The notes beneath the pieces were generated by a model. That model ran no database searches, had not been told where the DNA came from, and saw nothing but the letters and a program-made list of their open reading frames with translations. A DNA stretch of 64,000 bases, taken from contig CAZSNT010000021.1 in NCBI GenBank assembly GCA_964607765.1, positions 1-64,000 on the forward strand, read 5' to 3'. This document shows, piece after piece, positions 63,401 through 64,000 of this stretch. The number at the start of each line of letters is the position of its first letter. The first letter of the stretch is position 1. The translations under genes were made by a program, and so were the position numbers. This stretch comes from CAZSNT01 sp964607765. Lineage in GTDB: Bacteria; Verrucomicrobiota; Lentisphaeria; Oligosphaerales; JABHEG01.

Positions 63401-64000
63401 CCGTACGTGGGCTCGGTCGAATACACGTCATACGAGGCAGCCGTGCCGTCGTTGAAAATGATGACGCCGTTGTCACCGAACAGGATGCTGCCGGACAGGT
63501 CGTCCGTGCCTGCGTTCAACGTGTCGTTGCCCGTCCCGCCCAGGAGCGTATCGACTCCTCCGTGCCCACTGACATCCAACTGGTCGTTGTCACCGTAGGC
63601 GGGCGCCGTTGTCTCGATCCGCGTGACGATCCGGCTGGCATCGCGTGTGATATAGCCGTCGTCACCCAAAATGACGTCCCTGCCCTGATCGCCCTGGAGT
63701 GTGTCACCCTCTTTGCCGGCGGTACTGCCGCCCGTGCCGCCCAGGATGAAGTCGTCGCCCGCACCGCCACGGATCAGGTCGAAGCCACCTTCGTTCGGGT
63801 CAGTTGAATAGACGTCGTAAGAAGCCGCGGGATCTGCCGGGTCGTTGTACACCACGACGCCGTTGTCACCGAGCAGGATGTCTGCGCCGCGGCCGCCCTG
63901 GATGTCGTCGTCCTGCGTGCCGCCCAGGACCAGGTCGTCGCCGTCGCTGCTGACAATCGTATCAGGCCCGCCAATGGCGCCGACATCTTCGCCGTGCCCA
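1..64000 (-). CDS. Giant multidomain repeat protein (adhesin-like), internal fragment open at both ends
   Basis: One reading frame on the minus strand crosses the entire window; codons coincide with + triplets counted from base 1, and I met no TAA, TAG or TGA in it. Numbering visible residues from 63999 downwards: RTX 1-1100, IN-like/PPC/RTX mixture 1100-3150, FG-GAP with jelly-roll 3180-4150, PA14 4190-4350, four P domains 4410-4940, FG-GAP 4945-5390, ELWxxDGT 5490-5945, NND repeats 5950-7310, ELWxxDGT 7330-8320, LRR-LamG-LRR 8410-8800, RTX 8870-9000, then beta-helix-type arrays to 21,333. All domains are extracellular types; cysteine is nearly absent. Signal peptide, secretion signal and anchor would lie outside the window, so the export route (type I, two-partner or other) cannot be decided. 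No catalytic domain was recognised. It could be a surface adhesin, a predation-related filament or a matrix protein; this is inference. Confidence 0.95.
6480..7990 (-). repeat. Second half of the split module plus short-coil beta-helix
   Basis: The module resumes with VVTGGGSIDVEAQAGSVWMD, GGEIRCEAAVDVVLGSVDAG, ASVIATTGWITDG, ANVQLTAGVGIGAMG and AGGINVAELDDVTIATV (7590-7980). At 7130-7400 come very regular coils of 20-22 aa: GAIGLAASGDLEVNAPVSS, GAIGMTASGHLAVNAAVSS and GAIDLTAAEDLDVNAGVSS. Then a TVTATNGAVANTGS stretch (about 6990) and units TNTGVLTLTDAADMTLDGAF that lead into the 3-kb repeats. One cysteine is at about 7890. Confidence 0.8.
7990..11560 (-). repeat. Five CSPG / cadherin-like repeats alternating with Ig-like modules
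   Basis: Five units of 234-242 aa. Each has a CSPG-type half (LTAADADNGAAELTYTLDAL, P-x-x-G-T-L-x-x-D-G, then GDTFTQADLDAARISYAHDG and D-S-F-x-F-T-V-x-D) and a second half (a V-N-D-T/V-P strand, D-G-D-A, G-N-G-T-A-x-L, L-N-A-T/A-L-x-T-L-x-Y and F-x-D-T-L-T-I-E-V). The T-Q-A-D codons lie near 11407, 10681, 9961, 9250 and 8548, spacings of 726, 720, 711 and 702 bp. Such calcium-dependent rods occur in many large adhesins. The last unit ends V-R-V-N-A-L-P-V and rejoins the beta-helix. Confidence 0.88.
11560..12390 (-). repeat. First half of a split 240-aa module
   Basis: Landmarks in module order: GGPVRIVATTGSIAI, GGNVRLVAADSVSVTGVDAG, GSVSITAISGSVLDA, AELRMVAAVGVGALG, AGGINVLEADDLTVGTVGTV, NGTIVVQTTPDSGSITV, NILIRAQGAGRDVIV and TGNISIIAADSVALTATV (11560-11640). 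It then breaks off and the CSPG-type repeats begin (VVEGQTAVITGDML). The missing half resumes near 7960. Residues on either side of the break align with uninterrupted copies. Confidence 0.8.
12390..19560 (-). repeat. Tandem array of 171-181-aa beta-helix units, about 13 copies
   Basis: Each unit reads approximately ADVTADSAIAADSITQ, then G-T-G-D-T-Q-F-D-G-P-V-V-L, then GLALTTNTVTLNSTIDTL, TVTITNAGLLDIAPGADMTL, GGAFLQNGAGAVQTAGDI, T-F-x-x-A-V-x-L-T-D-A-H-D-V-L and T-L-D-G-T-T-P-Y-A-E, closing with a G-x-G-N-I-D-F-D-G-V-V-G-G cap. The 'DMTL' codons fall at + positions 12592, about 13105, 13645, 14185, 14716, 15256, 15787, 16327, 16867, 17398, 17941, 18469, 19000 and 19525. Spacings therefore run from 513 to 543 bp, mostly 531 or 540. 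Two subtypes occur: FDGVVGG...VGDVTI, and FNAAVGG...GGIGIGTAADVTFAGAV near 14.4, 15.5 and 17.1 kb. Cells with such arrays usually carry length variants. Confidence 0.92.
19560..21890 (-). repeat. Beta-helix region III with a 240-aa module copy
   Basis: The module landmarks recur at 21350-21880 (GGSVLLDAVAGAIGM, GAGHVALISEDGSILDGG, QGGINLLEADDVTVSTVTV, GGGSIVLRTTPDSGSITVDD) and again at 20750-21110 (AQASWGEVRVAAQSGSITD, ASVRLTAGIGIG, SMYVADATAVVIGTV). Leftward are coils such as AENGKLTLSAARHVDVNAGV, TTGAGLINVTAGNDLLFDGA and SAVTITQSTLTLTGDRR. The GGAGxxxLTATAGSxxNTAS stretch near 20270-20380 is repeated near 25.6 and 6.99 kb. The region passes into the long array near 19560. Confidence 0.75.
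21890..24600 (-). repeat. NND-repeat block III
   Basis: About nine NND repeats. The right-hand subset (23335-24345) has a distinct form, IDPxGxNNxxxFxAxxDGxxYN with KGSETAAYDA, repeated three times at about 330-350 bp. The left-hand subset has GADNDVLLESGLPGDVYNGV, GADNDILLESTVPGDAYNDA, GTNNDVRVTWAGATPNSD and GLDNDIALVTTAGGVAQNGL. One cysteine occurs near 23315 (PAHGCSVALDPD). A shortened unit lies at 22561-22674. Confidence 0.75.
22561..22790 (-). repeat. Local 114-bp partial duplication
   Basis: The + strand word gccgtcgttgtccgc starts at both 22576 and 22690, and the sequence that follows is near-identical. The encoded pair is A-E-G-T-F-T-A-T-L-D-T-T-N-D-A-D-N-D-G and the same with S for N, joined by TIEPRKTTANAVV. 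Only the C-terminal 38 aa of an NND repeat were duplicated, so the second unit lacks its strand half. The length is a multiple of three, keeping the frame. Confidence 0.85.
24600..26300 (-). repeat. Beta-helix region II
   Basis: Haemagglutinin-like coils: VNAPVTALAGRLALTATRSV and TAAGRADIDATGGTLTIGAP at the right end, and DRIDVSAGTDGSGNVTVNTG, TISIHAANNVTQTI, GDVSVTAANGPITDG and NVRLQAVGTDADVHIAEDI further left. One NND repeat is inserted at about 25710-25990 (G-V-G-A-A-H-N-G-L-A-V-S-V-V-D-D). The left end (DDLSVARLAQTHVDGEGSV to RDIVQQVP, about 24620-24950) is related to the segment at 33400-33600, so a larger module recurs. Confidence 0.72.
26300..27940 (-). repeat. NND-repeat block II
   Basis: Five or more consecutive NND repeats: DNNGIVFTAETAGVTANGVT (near 27880), DNNDLTITAAAAGTDYNGVT (near 27560), MNNDFELEASAAGEGLNDAQ (near 27230), DNNDIRLEAEGASPEFSGVT (near 26890) and PNNDVLLTAATAGNALNGVT (near 26550). 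Each is followed by Y-D-x, L-T/R-I-x-I-x-x-G-V-T-x-A-N/T and A-x-I-x-x-x-N, and by a terminal P-F-T-A/G. Spacing is about 320-340 bp. The phase is kept throughout. Confidence 0.75.
27945..28940 (-). repeat. Beta-helix module copy between arrays
   Basis: The remaining half of the interrupted module (VDVYANGLRLSAG, GGGISLEDATNVGVDTVAP, NGSIVLATLNGSITINDG, VTLNTAVQSATGSISV, GGTIDVEASTGGIAM) passes into another module start (GAGAVSVTAVNGSVTDG, ARLTAGIGVGEFG, SGGIAVTNSAAITVGAVSV, ASGSIVLETQADSITV). It leads into NND block II at about 27930. Confidence 0.75.
28940..30310 (-). repeat. 56-57-aa DxDxDG-type repeats, array 2 (eight copies)
   Basis: Eight units. The codon at the D-G-Y-Q position lies at 30217, 30046, 29875, 29704, 29536, 29365, 29197 and 29026, so spacing is 168-171 bp throughout. 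Core motifs are GLYYYDADANQVHTAGEDLW, G-E-D-V-W-R-D-E-A-G-G-T-A-G and QYDHGIDT, then D-G-G-x-G-Y-Q-I. Acidic loops D-A-N/D-x-D-G suggest calcium binding. The array interrupts a 240-aa beta-helix module between ASGTIRDAG and ADTVDVYANGLRLSAG, the same module position as in array 1. No named family is recognised; it is not a dockerin in the strict sense. Confidence 0.85.
30310..32524 (-). repeat. Tandem copies of a 240-aa beta-helix module
   Basis: Three consecutive copies of the dispersed module. Shared landmarks in order: G-G-I-N/S-L-V-D-A-x-x-V-x-V-x-T-V, then SDLVTRDGSNGSIVLRT, S-I-T-V-N-D-G, a D-V-x-L-N-A-x-V strand, GHITVLSEHDVLQ, G-x-I-x-V-E, G-N-I-R-Y, L-D-A-R, D-W-G-x-V-S-V-R-A, S-I-T-D-x, VDVYAAALRLYA and G-V-L-G. 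The + strand word acgatcgagc starts at 30791, 31511 and 32234, so the periods are 720 and 723 bp. The fold is inferred to be a parallel beta-helix. Other copies lie near 28.6, 21.4, 11.7 and 7.6 kb. Confidence 0.8.
32524..32865 (-). repeat. 56-aa DxDxDG-type repeats, array 1 (two copies)
   Basis: Two units with the pattern G-V/L-Y-Y-Y-D-x-x-A-D/S-G-x-Y, E-G-D-D-I-W-R-D-E-A-G-G, G-V-Y-x-x-G-x-D-T, D-G-Y-Q-I/L-S-G. The Q codons of the D-G-Y-Q motif lie at 32608 and 32776, a spacing of 168 bp. The Y-D-x-N/D-x-D-G loop resembles an EF-hand/dockerin-type calcium loop, but no flanking helix is obvious. The array is inserted in a copy of the 240-aa beta-helix module between ATNGTISDA and VTDVYAYQLRLTAG. 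Confidence 0.8.
32870..37000 (-). repeat. Haemagglutinin-like beta-helix region I
   Basis: Short parallel strands of about 20 residues per coil with V-x-I/V alternation and small residues, e.g. GGGDIEVRNLSGVLQVAG, GDIILTTDSIDIDAQV and DGDITVSAGSTAVGVVDAGS. Coils such as SGGNVTIVAADQVRFNSAVT are typical of filamentous-haemagglutinin/autotransporter beta-helices. Two NND repeats are embedded (about 34745-35000 and 34330-34630). The segment 33180-33600 (VGTDRDVVVNSSISSRSGG, then TLTVEDLVCSSGCDIS) carries two of the very few cysteines. No N-terminal TPS or C-terminal autotransporter domain is present in the window. Confidence 0.75.
37000..37600 (-). repeat. RTX block closing the mosaic half
   Basis: A beta-strand stretch (F-T-L-R-R-G-N, I-R-V-E-A-F-D-A-S-D-D) is followed by RTX repeats FDGGIGDDALTIGTG, GGIGNDTLNGGAGADRLYGG, AGDDTLQGAAGNDVLSGG and GTGSDTFIFSDGWGDDTV. 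The end, SDTLDFSAVSSAVAVDLGVG, is the typical exit of an RTX beta-roll. From here to the left edge the protein is haemagglutinin/beta-helix-like instead of a mosaic of globular domains. Confidence 0.88.
37610..38770 (-). other. Leucine-rich repeats interrupted by a LamG domain
   Basis: The N-terminal part (about 38535-38770) has an internalin-type cap (IPDDALRAGIAEAL) and LRRs: TTLIDLQLDNLGIVDLTGL and AQTLNLNGNRVADF. A LamG/concanavalin-like domain follows at about 37880-38470: GALVFDGNDDVVSV, GTSFGLFSI, LADGQWHHVAYVFG, LYIDGVLRAS, GFARDADNPHFRGVLDDVRI and IGRWSFDEGDND. LRRs then resume at 37615-37760: SLTRLSADHNRITDISAI and LTFLSLDGS. Q-W-H-H-V-A and F-R-G-x-L-D-D-V-R-I-W are diagnostic for LamG_3-like modules. 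LamG binds sugars or glycoproteins; LRRs bind proteins. Confidence 0.88.
38830..38990 (-). repeat. Short RTX run
   Basis: Three RTX nonapeptides: EIHGGDGDDTILGSGDHD and LYGESGEDTFVAEP. They join ELWxxDGT block II to the LRR/LamG domain. The D-T-F-V-x form is common where a beta-roll is capped before the next domain. Confidence 0.85.
39030..42010 (-). repeat. ELWxxDGT repeats, block II, with a PPC-like insert
   Basis: About fifteen further repeats: TQLWSSDGETAGT, VLWKTDGGNPQT, DLWVSDGVFAVE, ALWSSEGTLATT, ELWVTDGTLGGT, MLWRTDGASLEF, ELWKSDGTAAGTAL, VLWKSDGTAEGTVPV and ALWMSNGTEAGS, each preceded by L-F/Y-F-x-V/A. Near 40510-40870 the rhythm is broken by a beta-sandwich ending LTRLEGGTYYLKVYDPAGT, a PPC-like C-terminal half. 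The block ends at 39030 with YRTTGNVSDV and passes into RTX repeats. It has the same repeat type as block I but is more regular. Confidence 0.87.
42070..46155 (-). repeat. NND-repeat block I (unnamed ~100-aa repeat)
   Basis: Repeats of about 85-115 aa with this pattern: G-x-N-N-D/S-I/L-x-L/F-x-A, then A-G-x-x-Y-N-G/D-V-x-I, a D-D-G turn, A-x-A-x-Y-D, L-T-I-x-I-x-x-G-x-T-T-x-x-V/I-x-x-A-I-N, then F-x-A-S. Examples are GANNDIDLVADSATDDYNNL (near 45790) and GANNDLRFTAETAGAAGDDI (near 42600). I do not recognise a named family. Each unit looks like a small alpha/beta or beta module with one helix (the T-T-x-x-V-x-x-A-I-N part). Its C-terminal half resembles the IN-like modules near 57-60 kb, so the two may be distant relatives. 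Confidence 0.7.
43020..44930 (-). repeat. Three tandem copies of a 212-213-aa unit
   Basis: Inside NND block I a double repeat recurs three times. Each copy contains G-x-x-x-x-A-x-G-S-F-x-V-x-G-D, then DDVDIDIRATLASGGPATA, N-I-R-x-D-G-T-T-x-T-S, FYASGGDATTVFVGDY, then G-x-F-D-P-G, Y-N-V-G-V-x-I-x-K, V-V-D-V-R-S-N-G-T-S-T and ALDEFTASGGQ. Equivalent points at 43301, 43937 and 44576 give periods of 636 and 639 bp. The outer two copies are more alike at the 'SATTYSDV' point than either is to the middle one (SATTYAAV), which suggests gene conversion or duplication in two steps. Confidence 0.85.
46160..47520 (-). repeat. ELWxxDGT repeats, block I
   Basis: About nine repeats of roughly 45-55 aa with the pattern L-F-F-x-x-x-D/N-x-x-x-G-x-x-L-W-x-S-D-G-T, then a T-x-x-V strand and T-A-V-G. 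Examples are ALFFAVENGTTGTVELWKSD (about 47280-47340), RLWVSDGTAGGT, VLWKSDASGTD, ELWQTNGT, ELWRTDGTEDNT and LWKSSGTALTT. The family is described as ELWxxDGT (hyalin-like) repeats of large secreted bacterial proteins, thought to form propeller-like sheets. Several copies have substitutions (LWSSTDG, LWQGDQN). Confidence 0.88.
47520..49165 (-). repeat. FG-GAP repeats, block II, and linker
   Basis: FG-GAP loops GDVNGDSLDDIALV (about 49120), GDLNDDGYDDFAV (about 48560), GGDFNGDGEQDLAIG (about 48330) and VDLDADGMDDLLVGAPG (about 48070) alternate with strands ending in F-F-G-S or V-F-Y-S. One NND-type repeat (A-N-N-A-L-R-V-E-A, then TLTVRVKNGVTTAEG) is inserted at about 48600-48930. The last part, 47520-47950, holds a further acidic loop DYDHDGNGVLD and a beta-rich linker before the ELWxxDGT repeats. 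The pairing of two FG-GAP blocks around PA14 and the P domains suggests one ligand-binding head region; this is inference. Confidence 0.8.
49170..49575 (-). other. Proprotein-convertase P domain, copy 4
   Basis: ITDVDVRLQITHPDVSDLQA opens the domain, then L-I-N-P-D-G-D, GVGGENANFG, L-D-D-Q-A, FSGPFRPAETLAGF, N-P-N-G-T-W-R-L-K-I-T-D and AEWSLLFG. It runs straight into the next FG-GAP loop (AGDVNGDSLDDIAL), so the four P domains form one rod between two FG-GAP blocks. Confidence 0.92.
49590..49980 (-). other. Proprotein-convertase P domain, copy 3
   Basis: ITDVDVTLDITHPNVEDLTV opens the domain, then L-V-N-P-D-G-S, G-G-T-G-D-N, IQAGAAPYNGVFVPE, N-G-G-W-Y-L-E-V-S-D and INDWSLDIG. Copies 3 and 4 share the T-H-P-N/D-V-x-D-L opening and look like a local duplication. 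The T-W of the strand before the last is replaced by G-W-Y. Confidence 0.9.
49995..50380 (-). other. Proprotein-convertase P domain, copy 2
   Basis: Starts near VTDVDLFLDIDHYRLSDV and keeps L-R-S-P, a G-G-A-G-Q-D-Y-S-N-T-W turn, IQAGTPPYTGVFNPGG, D-P-T-G-T-W-T-L-R-V-T-D and W-Q-L-L-I. It is the most divergent of the four at its N-terminal strand (DHYRL in place of the usual H-x-x-x-x-D-L). A ten-residue linker with T/A/S residues separates it from copy 1. Confidence 0.88.
50400..50765 (-). other. Proprotein-convertase P domain, copy 1
   Basis: INDVNVTLQLSHTYDYDLDI opens the domain, then Y-L-I-S-P-Q-G-T, D-N-F-G-T, F-D-D-S-A, IQSGTAPFTASYKPEQALS, D-P-A-G-T-W-T-L-E-I-R-D and the closing GWLHGWKLDV. 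All classical P-domain landmarks (H-T-Y-x-x-D-L, L-x-S-P-x-G-T, G-x-W-x-L-x-x-x-D, W-x-L) are present. In kexin-like and many bacterial proteases this beta-sandwich stabilises a catalytic domain; here none precedes it. Confidence 0.92.
50940..51440 (-). other. PA14 domain
   Basis: About 165 residues. GLRAWYYNDFY opens the domain, and the core reads FSVRWKGYVQVRHTGNYTF then SDDGARLWID, followed by W-H-D-Q-G and L-T-E-G-E-K-Y-M-I-Q-M-E-Y-F-E-N with a closing V-D-L-R-W-T-G-P-G. The F-S-V-R-W-x-G, G-x-Y-T-F-x-x-x-S-D-D-G-x-R-L-W-I-D and Y-x-x-x-x-x-L-x-W strands are the PA14 hallmark, including the acidic pair used for calcium and sugar binding in PA14 adhesins. PA14 modules bind glycans in yeast flocculins and many bacterial adhesins. 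Family assignment is firm; the ligand is unknown. Confidence 0.92.
51560..54470 (-). repeat. FG-GAP / integrin-propeller-like repeats, block I
   Basis: At least nine D-x-D/N-x-D-G-x-x-D-x-A/L calcium loops of the FG-GAP (VCBS/integrin alpha) type, e.g. GDVNGDGYADFIAAV (about 54380-54430), GDYNGDGYADIAVAV, GDLDDDSKDDLIV, GDIDGDGEDEFAAS, GDTDGDGVADIAAM, DVNNDGVADIALA, GDFDGDGADDAVVYG and GDLDGDGKTDLAFI. They are usually followed by a V-x-V-Y-Y/F-G-G strand. Such repeats build seven-bladed propellers used for ligand binding. The block is interrupted by one NND-type repeat (about 53980-54320) and by the jelly-roll domain listed separately. It ends in a linker before PA14. Confidence 0.85.
53060..53575 (-). 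other. MAM/immune-inhibitor-A-like jelly-roll domain
   Basis: About 170 residues inserted between FG-GAP loops. Visible marks are FETDLDDFTV at the start, W-S-L-Y-F-G in the first third, SASLKFNYFLRTE, W-x-x-A-T-V-D-L-S-x-F-A-G-Q-T-I-K-I-R-F-E-F-D and the closing GWYVDDVEV. The 'W-Y-V/I-D-D-V' ending and the 'L-S-x-F-A-G-x-x-I-x-I-R-F' strand are typical of jelly-roll modules that follow secreted proteases and glycoside hydrolases. Likely a carbohydrate- or protein-binding module; the exact family is uncertain. Confidence 0.7.
54540..56475 (-). other. Mixed RTX / IN-like / PPC-like segment
   Basis: RTX repeats at about 56245-56460 (GGTGHDVLSGGAGEDWIFGG) are followed by an IN-like module at about 55700-56010 (DLVADIEAAM, RLVVGQEDGRLVF). 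A second RTX run lies at about 55360-55650 (GGTGNDKLFGGAYDDVISGG). A PPC-like sandwich at 54960-55240 and one more IN-like module (DLATDINTAIAG, 54640-54870) complete the segment. The order repeats the logic of the preceding 4 kb (RTX, then IN-like, then PPC), suggesting that a larger cassette was duplicated; the divergence is considerable. Confidence 0.65.
56480..57240 (-). other. Two PPC (bacterial pre-peptidase C-terminal) domains
   Basis: Two beta-sandwich modules in tandem. The first begins LTMDSPDDTDWYSFQF (about 57170-57210) and runs to about 57000 with LLLAIFKADG. The second begins LTLHSADDVDWFVFDL (about 56880-56930) and continues with MTLYDADG and a G-x-V-Y-V-K-V-E strand. A D-x-D-W-Y/F-x-F opening, a L-x-x-x-L-Y-D-A-D-G middle and a final Y-x-L strand are the family signature. 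PPC domains usually sit C-terminal to secreted proteases and assist secretion or substrate binding. No protease is visible here, so they act as generic extracellular modules. A related strand at 54960-55240 (LTFHEGDRSDWYIIP) is a third, weaker copy. Confidence 0.8.
57250..60690 (-). repeat. IN-motif-like modules, six copies, with RTX islands
   Basis: Six modules of about 80-100 aa share this pattern: a strand such as F-x-L-x-V-x-G, then a V-x-V strand, then T-x-D/N-N, then D-L-V-x-D-x-N-x-A-L-x-A-A-G, then G-x-R-L-x-L. Strand starts are near 60500, 59640, 59280, 58230, 57840 and 57530. Examples are DLVADVNTALVAAGIGDWV and DLVADLDLALSAAGIGDSV. The pattern resembles the flagellin/hook 'IN' motif family, but the assignment is by eye. 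RTX islands sit between modules at about 59820-60140 (GTGGRDRIDGGKGSDWLYG), 58880-59010 and 58380-58480. Further likely copies lie near 55700-56010 and 54640-54870. Confidence 0.6.
60690..61860 (-). repeat. RTX nonapeptide block with a linker
   Basis: Ordinary hemolysin-type calcium-binding nonapeptides, e.g. GGLGNDIMFGG, GNTGNDLLFGEAG, GGGGNDELWGG and GQDGNDTLYGGGG. A non-RTX linker near 61440-61625 contains several prolines and the stretch PPYAAEAEANHP. A second interruption near 61070-61210 carries YGSQAGQRVWGG. The nonapeptides end near 60690 with GGIDIMTMD, where the IN-like modules begin. Known role of the family: a beta-roll that folds on meeting extracellular calcium. Both interruptions look like loops between beta-roll segments, which is inference. 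Confidence 0.9.
61864..63999 (-). repeat. Composite RTX array, about 130-aa unit, six copies
   Basis: Calcium-binding GGxGxD-type repeats are organised in a larger unit that alternates two landmarks. One is LGDNG followed by a short strand and then D-Y-x-x-S/T-x-x-P-x-x-GG. The other is GDxGYITRDNSR-like followed by E-x-x-x-x-x-YGGDDxID. GDNG codons lie at 63859-63870, 63466-63477, 63073-63084, 62686-62697, 62284-62295 and 61864-61875, giving spacings of 393, 393, 387, 402 and 420 bp, all multiples of three. Between landmarks are motifs such as GGPGADIILGG. RTX repeats fold as calcium-loaded parallel beta-rolls outside the cell; the longer composite unit is what is unusual here. The array continues beyond 64000. 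Confidence 0.9.

Noticed and set aside
1..64000. Several adjacent genes in an operon
   Set aside because: No stop, no intergenic gap and no change of phase was found between blocks; domain borders are in-frame linkers.
1..64000. tRNA, rRNA, riboswitch, transposon or attachment site
   Set aside because: No such signature was recognised; all sequence is accounted for by the coding repeats.

Overview
The whole 64-kb window lies inside one protein-coding gene on the minus strand. The reading frame whose codons occupy + triplets 1-3, 4-6 ... 63997-63999 has the same phase at both edges and at every point I translated, and I found no in-frame stop. Neither the start codon (beyond 64000) nor the stop codon (left of 1) is present. 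The visible part is 21,333 codons, roughly 2 MDa of protein. There is no intergenic space, RNA gene, promoter, terminator, CRISPR array, insertion sequence or second gene that I can support.

The DNA is strongly G+C-rich and the protein is acidic, rich in Gly/Ala/Thr/Asp/Val and almost without cysteine (I found six). The domains are those of secreted or surface-anchored giant adhesin-like proteins of Gram-negative-type bacteria. Giant reading frames of this class are known from Chlorobium and from Omnitrophota, and similar mosaics occur in Planctomycetota and Verrucomicrobiota relatives. The sequence alone does not fix the phylum.

Layout from N- to C-terminus (high to low coordinates): (1) 64.0-60.7 kb, calcium-binding RTX repeats, first as a composite unit of about 130 aa and then as ordinary nonapeptides. 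(2) 60.7-54.5 kb, modules resembling the flagellin 'IN' motif mixed with PPC domains and RTX islands. (3) 54.5-47.8 kb, two FG-GAP (integrin-propeller-type) blocks enclosing a jelly-roll domain, one PA14 domain and four consecutive proprotein-convertase P domains. (4) 47.5-39.0 kb, two ELWxxDGT blocks separated by a block of a repeat of about 100 aa that I cannot name ('NND' repeat). (5) 39.0-37.0 kb, leucine-rich repeats interrupted by a LamG domain, then RTX. (6) 37.0-0 kb, a very long haemagglutinin/beta-helix-like part built from a dispersed module of about 240 aa, NND repeats, a 13-unit array of 171-181-aa repeats, five CSPG/cadherin-like repeats, and a higher-order repeat of about 3 kb that runs off the left edge.

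The most interesting result is the nested design of the last part. The 240-aa beta-helix module recurs many times. In two copies a tandem array of 56-57-aa repeats with DxDxDG-type loops is inserted at the same internal point; in another copy a 3.5-kb CSPG/cadherin block is inserted at a different internal point. No catalytic domain was recognised. A role in adhesion, cell-cell or prey contact, or carbohydrate binding is inference from domain content only.
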